Assembly: GCA_028023455.1 (NCBI GenBank) | Contig: JAQFVV010000013.1 | Location: 9,578,411 to 9,642,410 of the forward strand | Origin: Epiperipatus broadwayi | Taxonomy: Eukaryota; Onychophora; Udeonychophora; Euonychophora; Peripatidae | Direction: 5' to 3' | Length of the DNA stretch: 64,000 nt | Shown here: in pieces, positions 24,918 to 36,184 of the stretch | Position numbering within the stretch: the first letter of the stretch is position 1 | Layout: each line of letters opens with the position of its first letter | The notes under the pieces: generated by a model | What the model was told of the DNA's origin: nothing | Database searches by the model: none | Seen by the model: only the letters and a program-made list of their open reading frames with translations | Translations under genes and position numbers: made by a program

Positions 24918-26589
24918 TCACATGATCACTATCTCATACTAGCACAAAAATTGTTATTAAACAATTCAAAACAAAACAACACTCTCCATATAGTAGTGCC
25001 ATCTTGTGCTAACAAGAGCAATCAATGGATGCCAGAAGGCTTGTGCATAAAATCCCTATCTAGTGCCTACTCATCCATGAGTGGGCACTAGATAGGGTTT
25101 TATGCACAAGCCTCTGGCATCCATTGATTGCTCTTGTTAGCACAAGATGGCACTACTATATGGAGAGTGTTGTTTTGTTTTGAATTGTTTAATAACAATT
25201 ATTGTGCTAGTATGAGATAGTGATCATGTGATGTTTAGTGGTTTAACACCAATCCTGCCTAATAGGATAGTGGTGGCTATGGTTGTTAAAGAGCCAAAGA
25301 CACCAAAATGTATGGGTACTGAATTGAGTTCAGACCCATATGACTATATAAGCTATTGAGCTTGGATTGAAAATATTAATAGTGTTTTCAATTTCATTCT
25401 CATAGTTTTGTAGTTAAATAGAGTTAAAAGGTGGGTGCTGGAGGGTTGCATTAGATCCTAAGATCTAGGTGCAGTGCTCTCAGATCCAAGGCTCCTCACT
25501 GATGAAGGCCACAAGCCAGAAACTAGTCTGGGGATATTGGATGAGTAGGCACTAGATAGGGATTTTATGCACAAGCCTTCTGGCATCCATTGATTGCTCT
25601 TGTTAGCACAAGATGGCACTACTATATGGAGAGTGTTGTTTTGTTTTGAATTGTTTAATAACAATTTTTGTGCTAGTATGAGATAGTGATCATGTGATGT
25701 TTAGTGGTTTAACACCAATCCTGCCTAATAGGATAGTGGTGGCTATGGTTGTTAAAGAGCCAAAGACACCAAAATGTATGGGTACTGAATTGAGTTCAGA
25801 CCCATATGACTATATAAGCTATTGAGCTTGGATTGAAAATATTAATAGTGTTTTCAATTTCATTCTCATAGTTTTGTAGTTAAATAGAGTTAAAAGGTGG
25901 GTGCTGGAGGGTTGCATTAGATCCTAAGATCTAGGTGCAGTGCTCTCAGATCCAAGGCTCCTCACTGATGAAGGCCACAAGCCAGAAACTAGTCTGGGGA
26001 TATTGGATGAGTAGGCACTAGATAGGGATTTTATGCACAAGCCTTCTGGCATCCATTGATTGCTCTTGTTAGCACAAGATGGCACTACTATATGGAGAGT
26101 GTTGTTTTGTTTTGAATTGTTTAATAACAATTTTTGTGCTAGTATGAGATAGTGATCATGTGATGTTTAGTGGTTTAACACCAATCCTGCCTAATAGGAT
26201 AGTGGTGGCTATGGTTGTTAAAGAGCCAAAGACACCAAAATGTATGGGTACTGAATTGAGTTCAGACCCATATGACTATATAAGCTATTGAGCTTGGATT
26301 GAAAATATTAATAGTGTTTTCAATTTCATTCTCATAGTTTTGTAGTTAAATAGAGTTAAAAGGTGGGTGCTGGAGGGTTGCATTAGATCCTAAGATCTAG
26401 GTGCAGTGCTCTCAGATCCAAGGCTCCTCACTGATGAAGGCCACAAGCCAGAAACTAGTCTGGGGATATTGGATGAGTAGGCACTAGATAGGGATTTTAT
26501 GCACAAGCCTTCTGGCATCCATTGATTGCTCTTGTTAGCACAAGATGGCACTACTATATGGAGAGTGTTGTTTTGTTTTGAATTGTTTA
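24918..26589. mobile_element. Tandem-family retroelement, copy 2 (466-bp perfect tandem, retrozyme-like)
   Basis: ACAAAGCTATATT at 24905-24917 and 26590-26602 is a 13-bp target-site duplication. The first ~158 bp (24918-25075) are in minus sense. The element then turns (hinge near 25076) and continues in plus sense as a little over three 466-bp units that are almost identical, so related frames recur at 25458, 25924 and 26390. Each unit holds CTGATGAAGGCC, loop, AGCCAGAAAC (CTGATGA at 25499, 25965 and 26431). The 3' end is at GAATTGTTTA, the same point of the unit as in the other copies. No protein is encoded. Near-identity of units inside one insertion suggests that a multimeric RNA was copied once. 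The element lies within the hAT-bounded interval. Confidence 0.85.
25499..25523 (+). ncRNA. Hammerhead-ribozyme-like core (repeated at 25965 and 26431)
   Basis: CTGATGA, then AGGC-CACAA-GCCA, then GAAAC. This is the order of the hammerhead conserved boxes CUGANGA and GAAA around stem II. Upstream GGCTCCTCA can pair with downstream TGAGTAGGC, allowing two mismatches, as a stem I. Against it, the bases next to stem II are A and A rather than a G-C pair. The expected U before the cleavage base is not evident, and CCAGA/TCTGG could form a competing hairpin. It is probably a ribozyme-derived or decayed motif. Activity is unproven. Confidence 0.45.
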
Positions 26590-29539
26590 ACAAAGCTATA
26601 TTCTTAGATTATACAGACTATACGTTATAAGGGAATTCTACATGAGCAGCAGATAAACTCTTACTGAACACTTCTACAATAATTCATCTGATTCTAAATA
26701 CACTGTTGGTGGGGAACCTTTCCTCATCACCAAGAATATAAGAAAAACATCACTTAACTTCAAAAAATATCATTTAATCATACGCATATAATATAAACTA
26801 GGCTCTACTCAGAGGAAAAACATATACTAAATAAGAAAAATCTTTTATCCCTACAAACATTAGAATGCAATCAGATTTCTTTCCATTCTCAAAGCTTTTC
26901 TAAATATCGAACATTATAAATACACGCTGGCAGATAAATACATACAGATAACATACCAATCCATTCAACTCAGTAGAATACGACAGCATCCGAAATTTAT
27001 ACATAAAATATTTACAAACTGAACTTTATCAAACAAATGTCATAATTGTGCAAAACAGACACACACCCACGAACAAAAGTATATATAAAATTAATTCTAA
27101 ATTACACACTATGCAGGCAACATAGTAATTCAATATTGCATTAAGGTATAACTTTTAATTCAGTATAAACTTTAGGTTACTTTTAAAATTTAATAGTTAT
27201 AATTATTATGAATGAACTTTCTTTCATATCTTGCAAACTATTTCTATTATACGTTCGTTGATACGTTCGTTGATTTAAAAAAAAAATTCTCACTTTGAGA
27301 TAATAAAATATACAAAATAAAAATAAACTTCTCTAATAATATATTTAAAAAAATATTTTCTTTTACCTTCGTAAAAGAATAATAAGACCTATTTGTACAC
27401 AATCAATTTTTACCAGCGTAATCCTCATTTGGATACATTTCGGAGACGATCTTGAAGGTCAAAATAACCCAAATTATAAATAAAACATAATAATAAGTAA
27501 GCCTATCTATCAATAATATACATTAATAATGACAAGCAATAAAAAAAATAAAGAAACAAAAGTTATTTGTTTTGTAACTTAAAATAAAAGTTCACTTGCA
27601 AAGCTCTGCTCCAGGTTTATGAAACAATATGGGACACATTCCAAACTGAATTTAAATTAAAATAAACTTCTGCAGGATAACTTAAAAAAATATGATCATA
27701 ACTTAAATATGACCTAGAATCTCCAATGTTCATAACAAAGTTATATGAGTTACTACATCATACATAAGCAATTAATTTCTCCTTTATTATACTGAGAATA
27801 TAAGACATTCTCCGTTGTAGTTCTAAATTAAATACGCAATTATCCTTAGTATTTTTCTTGAATAGCATTTGACACTTTATAGTCTATTATACACATGGTT
27901 TATTCTTAAATATTGTCAATTAAGATACCATGATTCCTTAGTAATTCCACAATTAATAATACTTTGTTTTATATTCCATCTTTATCGAAGAGAACAAAAA
28001 TTACCCACATTTCTATCCTTCCATTCGATTTAACCAAATACTTAATTTGAAGTAACTCACATTTTATTTCCTTCATTTTAGAATACGTATTATTTCCAGA
28101 AATACCAGATAATTAAATACTGTTATCTCCTTATGATGAATTTAAACATGGCATGATTTATCAAAATATGCATATCCTCAATTTTATGTTTAATCCTCAC
28201 AAAAACACAACACGAAAAATAGTGAAGAATTAAAATATATTCTGTAAAATAGTTCTGCATGCATTTTCCAGATATATTAAAAAACACACATTGGTTAGTG
28301 ATACAACAATAATATTCATGCAATTTATTCTTATTTAAAATGACAATTAAATGAAGTAATGGAGACTGGACGTTATCAACATACATTTTAAAAGAAAGCA
28401 ATAGTTATGAAGAGGTTAATTCAAAATGTTTAAATCAAGGAGAGCAAAGTAAACTGTACCTTTTTAAAATTTAGAATTGCATTCTAATTAACTTTTCCCA
28501 TAATAAGTTTCTTAAGATCCTTCCGAAGTTTTACTCCAAAGCCTTTTTAAAATCAATTCAACTTCAGCAACTGGCTTTAATTTCCACAATAATGAGCCAC
28601 TGTTTACTGGCTACAATTACAATACACAATAGACAAATTTTCTACTGGAGATCTTTGTTAAATAGCTCTCGTTAGCAAAAGGTCATTTCCCTTCACAAGG
28701 TTACTCCCACACTTCTTTTCTATCTAAGCTAATTACATATTAAAAAAAAAACTTTTCTAAAAAAAAAAAAAAATCACTCTGATTAAATCAAGACAAAAAA
28801 AAATAATAATAAAATAAATAGCTTTTACAAACTTGAAAGAAAATGAATATTAATTAACTATTAAACAAAAATGATTAATAATTTATTTAATTTGTAAAAT
28901 AATTCATTGATTCAACTATCTATTAATCATTGGAAAGAAATATATATTTGTTAAATTATTTAAGATAATTACTGTAATTTAAATGTTTTTATTGTATATG
29001 TACTATTGTTTGCTGTTATTAAAAGATGAAAATGAAATGAAAATGATGCAGAGTCATATATGCATACACATGTACTACAACCTAAATATTGAACTATCTT
29101 AACTAAATATAATTGAAATGGCTATTAATTGTTAAGAAAAAAGATAAGTATTAATGAATAAAGGATTTTGAAACCATTCAACTAATATTACACTAACATA
29201 AAATAACTTTACATTTTCCTGCCCAAATATACCAATTCCTATAATAACAACCCCTCTCTCTGGCATTAAATACTTCACTAACCACCATAATAATAATGAA
29301 TACTTATAAAGTGGTCTAAGAACTGCATAAGCAATCCATATCTAAGCTTTAAATAATTTCCAGCAAAAATTTTAAAATTCTAAGGCTATTTCATTTTTTT
29401 TAACACAATATAACTATTCAATGCAGATACAAAGTATGTCAATTCCTTGTGTATATTATCCAAAATAAGAGCCACATTTTTTCCATTAAAGAGCTGTATG
29501 TGGCTCCAGAGATGCTGGTTCCTGATCCCTGTTCTAGAT

Positions 29540-31852
29540 GTAATAAAATGCAGAATAAATAAAATTATGCAACATCCAAATTAATGTGGATATCCTAATT
29601 TTCATAAGAAAATATTTATGCAAATTAGCAGAGTTATTAAGAATGTCTGCAGAACATTAATGAAAAAGAGAAGTGCAGTCAAAAGCCAGTTACACTGAGT
29701 CAGAGATAGTTGAATGAACAGTAAGATATGATCAGTGTAATACTGATGAAAATGTTAGAGGGAAACTAATGGAGAAGGTTTTTACATTAAAATGAAGGAC
29801 TTTAAATTAAAAGTAGTAATAAAGTCAAACTCTGTAAAGAACTATCTGTATGCAATTAAGACTGATTATTTTATGGAGTTCAACTAACAAGTTGCTAATT
29901 GAACATACTAACCTATTATTATTTTATACATATATTTTGAGTAATAAATTTGTTTTTAAGTTATCTAAGCCTTTTATATTTATTTTCAAAATATAATTAA
30001 TGAGTGTACAACTGCTTAGATTAAAGTCTGGACCCATGAATATCAGGGATATTTATACTGCTTATAGAAAAATATTGTGTCAAAAACCAATAGAAAAAGT
30101 GTGGGAAAGTATGCTATTAAAATATTATTTATCATATGGAAATAGTCATCGTTATCATAATATGTTCAAGCAACTAATTGATAGAGTGAACAAAACAGTT
30201 TTTTTTATTCAAACAATTAAAAATTTTTTTTTTCCTCAGATGAGAATTGATTTAGAAACCATAAGTTGTTAAATCTGTCATTTTCACCATGCTAAATCAC
30301 ACAAGGATAGAGTAATATATAAACATAATAAAGTGATTGTACAACTCATACAACTAAAGATCTCAAAAAAATTAAAGAAATTAAAAAAAAACTTTATAAT
30401 AAATAGTTAAGATATAAATAATTACATAAATAATTGGAATACTTAATATCAAACTAAAAGTTATGCTACTATGATTATGCACAGTTACACAATTAAAAAG
30501 TATTTGAATCAAATATAGTGATTTCAAAATAAGTGTATTCCCAAAATTAATAAGCAACCTAGTGTTATATGTAAAGAATATAATATTAAATATATACATT
30601 TGTTGCATTTAAGACCGTAAAGAACGTCCTGCGGGTTTACGTTTTAATTTTTTAACTTGGTGATATCTTTAAGTTTAAATTTTTATATCTTGTATAAAAT
30701 AAAAAATGGTAAAAAACTATATTTAAGAAAATTAAATGGAAAAATATAAAATTCAAGAATTTGTGAGTAAATATAAAAATACCAGTTTATATATTTTTAA
30801 AAAGAATCAAAACAAATATCTTGAAAAATCCATTTTATTTATAGTTGAATAAAAATAATAAATGCTAGTTCAAAAATAAAAATTATGCTAAATTAAGATT
30901 TTGTAAATTGTTCCAAATGAATTATAAAGAAAAGAAAAAAAACCAATATGTAATTAGCATTAAAATAACTTTTCATAAGTAAGAGTGAAGGCTTGAAAGA
31001 CAAGTAAACATGTTTTTGACAGACAATAGGAAGGTTAATTATAAAGAAGTTAAGATTGATAATTAATTCATTCAGAGAGTGGTTGATCAATTCAGGAATT
31101 TATTTTTTTATACTCATAAAGAGTGCAGAAAACTGTCTAAGTATAGCCATCATACACACAGTATAAAACAAAAGTTAAAGAAGATAAAATATAGGTATAA
31201 GTAAAACAAAATTACTGCAATCTGGTAACAATTATCTGTATAAAAACTTACACAGCTAGAAAATATTTTGGAATGTTTATCCCTTTTTAGCAATAGTGAA
31301 AACTTTTTCATGAGGATGACTTTCAACAGTACGTATTAAGTGCATCAACAGGGTCATTCATGCAAAATGCCATGGCATTTCATAATTACTAATTCAAAGA
31401 TAATATGAAATCTATGCTTTCCCCCTGTACTGATAGTTTGTTCCTATTGCCAAAAATTTTCCCTAACTTACAAAAGTGAAGTAGTATGCAGTTCAAAGGA
31501 TTTAAAGGCTTCAACTTGCATATTAATTCTAAGTAGGTTGATAAAGCAAGCAAAACATAATATAAAGTATTAAAAGATTACTATGCTGAAGACAAATGTA
31601 TAGTTTCAGAAATATATATGCACAGTAAACTTACTATTTGTTAAATCCATGATATATATTTTTTCATATTTCTGTAAAGATACATGGATTTAAACTTATG
31701 ATTACTTTTGTAAAGTATTCTTTTATGTATTTTATTCTTATTATTTAGTAGGTTATTATGTATTTATTGGAAATTACATTTATTTTTCTCATTGTGATTA
31801 AAACATTGCAATTGCATTTGCCTAAGAGTTATGAGATAACAAATTACAGCAA

Positions 31853-31853
<1 letters not shown>
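29540..31853. other. AT-rich intronic DNA with one unrecognised frame
   Basis: A 90-codon plus frame at 30000-30272 (MSVQLLRLKSGPMNIRDIY, later YHNMFKQLIDRVNK) looks mildly protein-like but matches no family I know. It may be a retroelement scrap. Elsewhere nothing is recognised. Confidence 0.3.

Positions 31854-31913
<60 letters not shown>
31854..31913. repeat. (AT)n-(GT)n microsatellite
   Basis: About 32 bp of AT repeats pass into about 26 bp of GT repeats. Confidence 0.9.
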
Positions 31914-31917
<4 letters not shown>

Positions 31918-32065
31918 TTAATTCTATATATATTAAATACAGTAATATTCATATAATTCAACTTATTCTGTTAGAAGTGCTTTTGACTATATTCCTTTTA
32001 GTCTTTGTCAGCTATATAATGATATAACTTGGAATAATCAAAATGACATTATTTTATAACTACCA
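31905..32065 (+). repeat. Dispersed repeat, second copy inverted at 46745-46900
   Basis: AATACAGTAATATTCATATA, TTCAACTTATTCTGTTAGAA and GACATTATTTTATAACTACC recur in reverse complement just right of the Gypsy element. The family is not identified. Confidence 0.6.
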
Positions 32066-33117
32066 TAATTCTATTCAGTTCTACCACAATTCTGTTATTT
32101 TAATGTTTGATGATTCATTAATACTTGACAATTTCTTAAAATTAATATAGCTTCTTTTATTTTTTGTTTATTGTGGCAACATTTAATTTGTATAATTTCA
32201 TATTTTTATAATCAAATTTAAACTCATATTTACACATTTTTTTGTGATTAAATATAACATGATGAAGATCTATTTTCATATTTTACTAACTGTTTACCTT
32301 TTTGAATTCTTTTATATAAAAGCACATGATCTTTTCAGAAATATTACCAAAATCAGATTTTCCTTTATTTTTGCTATAACATCTTAGATAAATCCAATTT
32401 ATCCAAATCACTTCAAACACTTTATAACAAAAACATTCTATTGTACATGTATACTCATACACCTACATTTTGACTGACCCACAGTCTTCTTCAGAGCTAT
32501 GGTATAATGAACAAAATAAAATAAAATACATAACTATATAAATAATATGATAAAAATGTAAACAATAAAAAACTAAAAATAACATAAATATATAACAAGC
32601 CTAATAAAACTAAAATAAATATAATTAAACTCAAATAAAATAATCCAATTAATATAAACAGAATATAAACAAAAATTATACATGTGTATTCCTAATTATA
32701 TACATACATATTCAGGAAACAACTACTAATCTAAATATATTATTCATTTTTATTATTTTCCATAATCTCTTAATTACTTCTATTCCTTATAAACTTAAAA
32801 TTTATTTTTATTATCTCCACCTCAATAAAATATTTAGTTTTATATTCATATAATTAACATTTCAACAGTAATTCCTTTATTAATATTCTTTATAATTTTT
32901 AAATCATATAATATCTATTATTTCCTTACTCCTTTTTCTGTTAAAACTAATATTTTATATATTTATTTTCATATGTCATAGCATCGGCCAGAAAGCAAAC
33001 CCACTAACCTGGGACAACTGCTTGTAAGGCAGCTGTGCCTGACCTCCCAAACCTATAAAAATTGTAATCTTTTAAATTTACCCAGTTTATTTTAACCTTT
33101 TAAAAAAAAAGTTTATA

Positions 33118-33780
33118 AGCAAAGAGAAGGATTATTAATGGAAGCTCTAAGTGCAATTTTAAATGATATTTATATGAATGAGTTTGATAAAAATATAACA
33201 TAAAATAAAAATGCTCCTTTGTTTTTTACCAGATATATAGATGATTATTTGATGATTTTTAATAAAAGCTAAAGACAAATGAACTGGTTTATTAATGATA
33301 TTAATGAAGGGGAAGGAAATATAAAGTTTACAGTTAGAGAAGAAATAAAATAATGAAATTGCATATCTGGATATAATGTTTCAAAAAAAATTGATAGATA
33401 AAAAATGGTATATTCAAACAAATATTTATAAGAACAATATTCGTAACAAAATAACAAGTTGGTTTTCTAACAATGATAGGAAGTATAAAATTAGTTGTAT
33501 ATATTCAAGAATATACAGGGTTGCAATGTATTATTGTTCAAGGAAAGAAGACTATATTAAACAAAAAGATTTAATAATCAATGAGTGGAACAGAGTGGTT
33601 TCCTTATACATATAATTAAAAGGAATATTGAAAAAATAGAATATAAGATAAATAAAAATGAAAAGGGTAAAGGAACAAAGAAAGGTGAAAATAGATATAT
33701 AGAAATAAAAACAAATAATTAATATTATAATGAATAAATTTAATAAAATTATAAAGAAGATTAATAAAAAATGCAAAATA
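33118..33780 (+). pseudogene. PLE 3 reverse transcriptase fragment
   Basis: The first part reads LLMEALSAILNDIYMNEFD, then FFTRYIDDYLMIFN. The YIDD box at 33234-33245 is the catalytic Asp pair of the RT palm. After a stop at about 33270 and a frame change, 33376-33615 gives LDIMFQKKLIDKKWYIQTN and the thumb-like WFSNNDRKYK to NEWNRVVS. In-frame stops in the palm region show it is inactive. The enzyme would have copied PLE RNA at a nicked target. Confidence 0.75.
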
Positions 33781-33830
33781 ATAATACTACAAAAATAGTT
33801 AATAAAAAAGAGAAAACATATTAAATTTAA

Positions 33831-34602
33831 GCCAATAAACCAAAGACACCAAAATGTATAGGTACTGAACTGAGTTCAGACCTATATGACTATATAAGCT
33901 AATGAGCTTGGATTAAAAATATTATAGTGTTTTCAAGTCTCATAGTTTTGTAGTTAAGTAGAGATAAAAGGTGGGTGCTGGAGGCTTGCATCAGATTCTA
34001 AGATCTAGCTGCTGTGCCCTCAGATCCAAGGCTCCTCACTGACGAAGGCCACAAGCCAGAAACCAGTCTGGACTGTTGGATGAGTAGACACTAGATGAGG
34101 ATTTTATGAACAAGCCTTCTGGCATACATTGATTACCCTGGCTTGCACTGATTGGCAATACATATAGAGAGTTTTGCCTGTTTTAATAACAGTTAAAAGC
34201 AAGCATAAGAAATGGTGATCATGTGATATTCATTGGCTTAAAACCAATCCTTCCTAATAGGATAGTGGTGACTTTGGTTATTAAAGAACCAAATACCCCA
34301 AAATGTATGGGTACTGAACTGAGTTCAGACCTATATGACTATATAAGCTGATGAGCTTGGATTCAAAATATTATAATTTTCAATTTAAGTCTCATAGTTT
34401 TTTAGTTAAGTAAAGATAAAAGGTGGCTGCTGGAGAGTTGCATTAGATCCTAAGATCTAGCTGCAGTGCTCTCAAGTCCAAGGCTCCTTACTGATGAAGG
34501 CCACAAGCCAGAAACTAATCTGGGGATGTTGGATTAGTAGGCACAGACTTTGGCTTGCACTGAGTGGCAATATGTATAGAGAATTTTGCCTGTTTTAACA
34601 AC
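33831..34602 (+). mobile_element. Tandem-family retroelement, copy 3, nested in PLE 3
   Basis: ATTAAATTTAA at 33820-33830 and 34603-34613 is an 11-bp target-site duplication, so PLE 3 was already in place when this inserted. It contains about 1.7 units (CCAAAGACACCAAAATG near 33839, CCAAATACCCCAAAATG near 34287, a period of about 449 bp), all in plus sense with no inverted part. The cores read CTGACGAAGGCCACAAGCCAGAAAC near 34038 and CTGATGAAGGCCACAAGCCAGAAAC near 34490. The 3' end TGTTTTAACAAC matches the other copies. Confidence 0.85.
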
Positions 34603-34613
34603 ATTAAATTTAA

Positions 34614-34935
34614 TAGATAACAAGTACATAGAATATAATAAAGATAATAGAGTGTATGTGATAAAATGCAAACAATGTTTAGATAGTGGGATTGATAACA
34701 AATATGTAGAAGTAACAAAAAATTCTATAAAAACAAGATTAAAACAATGTCAGATAATAAATCACCAACATATATACATATGAAGGAGGCAGGACATAAA
34801 TTTACATAAAGCACAATAAATATGTTACATACAGACAATATTAAGGAAAGGAAAATAAAAGATGCAATACTAATAAGAAAAATAAAACCAAAATTTAATA
34901 ATGATTCTGGGATTAGGATAAGATTGGTATAGATA
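34614..34935 (+). pseudogene. PLE 3 GIY-YIG endonuclease fragment
   Basis: RVYVIKCKQCL (GIY part) is followed by NKYVEVTKNSIKTRLKQ (YIG part with the Arg helix; the usual Gly is Glu). After a stop at about 34780, the frame continues ERKIKDAILIRKIKPKFN. Order and spacing match PLE 2. The altered YIG glycine and the stop mean loss of function. Confidence 0.7.
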
Positions 34936-35798
34936 TAGTTCTTAAATGGGATATGTAGAAGTAAATATATAAAGAGAAAATTATTTAAGAATGAAAAATG
35001 AGTTGTAAAAAATAGTTAAGTTACATAGGAATATAAACATGAGCATGCATATAGATATTTATATTAGGAAACATTTAGCATAATATTTACATATAAAACA
35101 GTATAATATAAGTTTATAAGATAATTATATAATAATAATAATAATTAAAGTGTATAAATAAAATATAGATATATAAAGTTTTAGTGCATATAGATATTTA
35201 GTTTAAATAATATGTAATAGAGAGAGTTAGGATATAAGATTTTTTTTAAAAAAAAAAACATTTTTTTAAAAAAGGTTAAAATAAACTGAGCAAGTTTAAA
35301 AGATTACAATTTTATAGGTTTTAGATATTAAAATAATAATAATAAATATAAAATATTAGTTTTAATAGAAGTAAGGAAATAATAGATATATGATTTAAAA
35401 ATTAAAAAGAATATTAGCAAAAGAATTACTGTTGAAATGACAATTATGTGAATATAAAATTAAATATTTTATTGCAGTGGAGAGAATAAAAATAAAGTTT
35501 AAGTTTATAAGGAATAGAGGTAATTAAGCGATTATAAAAAATAATAAAAGTGAATAATATATTTAGATTAGTAAATGTTCCAGAAAATGTATGTATATAG
35601 TTAGGAATACACATGTATAATTTATATTTACAGTCTGTTTATATTGTATATTTTATTTGGGTTTAATTATTATTTATTTCAGTTTTATTAGGTTTGTTAT
35701 ATATTTTCTGTTGTTTCTAGTTTTTTATTGTTCATATTTTTATGGTAATATTTATATAGTTATGTATTTTATTTTATTTTGTTGATTATATCATAGCT

Positions 35799-35826
35799 CT
35801 GAAAAAGACTGCAGGACAGTCGAAAC
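35799..35826 (+). ncRNA. Hammerhead-like motif in PLE 3 right arm
   Basis: CTGAAAAAGACTGCAGGACAGTCGAAAC: a GACTG/CAGTC stem between CTGANRA and GAAAC boxes. The left-arm copy (minus strand, 32494-32467) keeps CTGAAGA and GACTG...CAGTC but has CAAA in place of GAAA. PLEs are known to carry hammerhead motifs in their terminal repeats. An extra A between box and stem departs from the canonical fold, so activity is doubtful. Confidence 0.45.
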
Positions 35827-36184
35827 ATAGGTGTATGTGTACATATGTGCAATAAAAGGTTTTTGCTAAAAAGTGTTTGAAGTGATTTGGATAAATTGGA
35901 TTCATAGGTTCTTTTATTCTTTTTTCTAATGTACATCTAAACTCCCCATTGTACTGTAAGCCACATTCTTATATTAATTTATATATAATACAATTTTGAT
36001 TTGAACTTGAATTTTTGCTTTTAGGGTTGCTAATTAATCTATTTGTATTATTTGTCGAGAAAAAAAATCAATTTGACACAAACCATTATAAAAAAAATGT
36101 TCACTTGACATAAATGGCATTGCAATCCATTTCATCTTGATATTATTTTTACTTTTATTATATATTTTTTTTATATATTTCTAT

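Larger units (their letters stand above)
22626..29531. mobile_element. hAT-type DNA transposon remnant (ends only)
   Basis: The left end CAGGGTTCAGGAAC and the right end, read on the minus strand as CAGGGATCAGGAAC, are inverted repeats differing at one base. Weaker similarity follows (AGAGCCAT versus GGAGCCAC). Flanks are CTCTAAAA and TTCTAGAT; the second fits the hAT target consensus nTCTAGAn and the first is one or two changes from it. The interval is 6.9 kb, about 5.2 kb after removing the nested element at 24918-26589. No transposase frame is recognisable. It may be a worn autonomous element or two ends of related copies. Confidence 0.55.
32392..35915 (+). mobile_element. Penelope-like element 3 with inverted terminal arms
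   Basis: The left arm (about 32392-33118) and right arm (about 35250-35915) are reverse complements. The left begins ATAAATCCAATTTATCC and the right ends GGATAAATTGGAT. Both carry the CTGAAGAAGACTG...CAGTC motif. Between them are an RT fragment (33118-33780), a nested 772-bp insertion, then the GIY-YIG fragment (34614-34935) and a tail. Inverted long terminal arms occur among PLEs. All frames are broken. A clear target duplication for the whole element was not found. Confidence 0.75.

Noticed and set aside
25076-26589. Regularly spaced repeats considered as a CRISPR array
   Set aside because: The whole 466-bp unit repeats, with no short repeat and variable spacer pattern, and the DNA is eukaryotic.
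25458-26593. Three near-identical small minus-strand ORFs of 67-68 codons
   Set aside because: They recur only because the 466-bp unit is repeated. They read antisense through the hammerhead-like region and have no protein features; the related frame at 19593-19784 occurs in the other copy for the same reason.
28123-28401. Candidate transposase in the hAT-bounded region
   Set aside because: The 92-codon frame is hydrophobic and Ile/Lys/Asn-rich without the hAT dimerisation or catalytic motifs.
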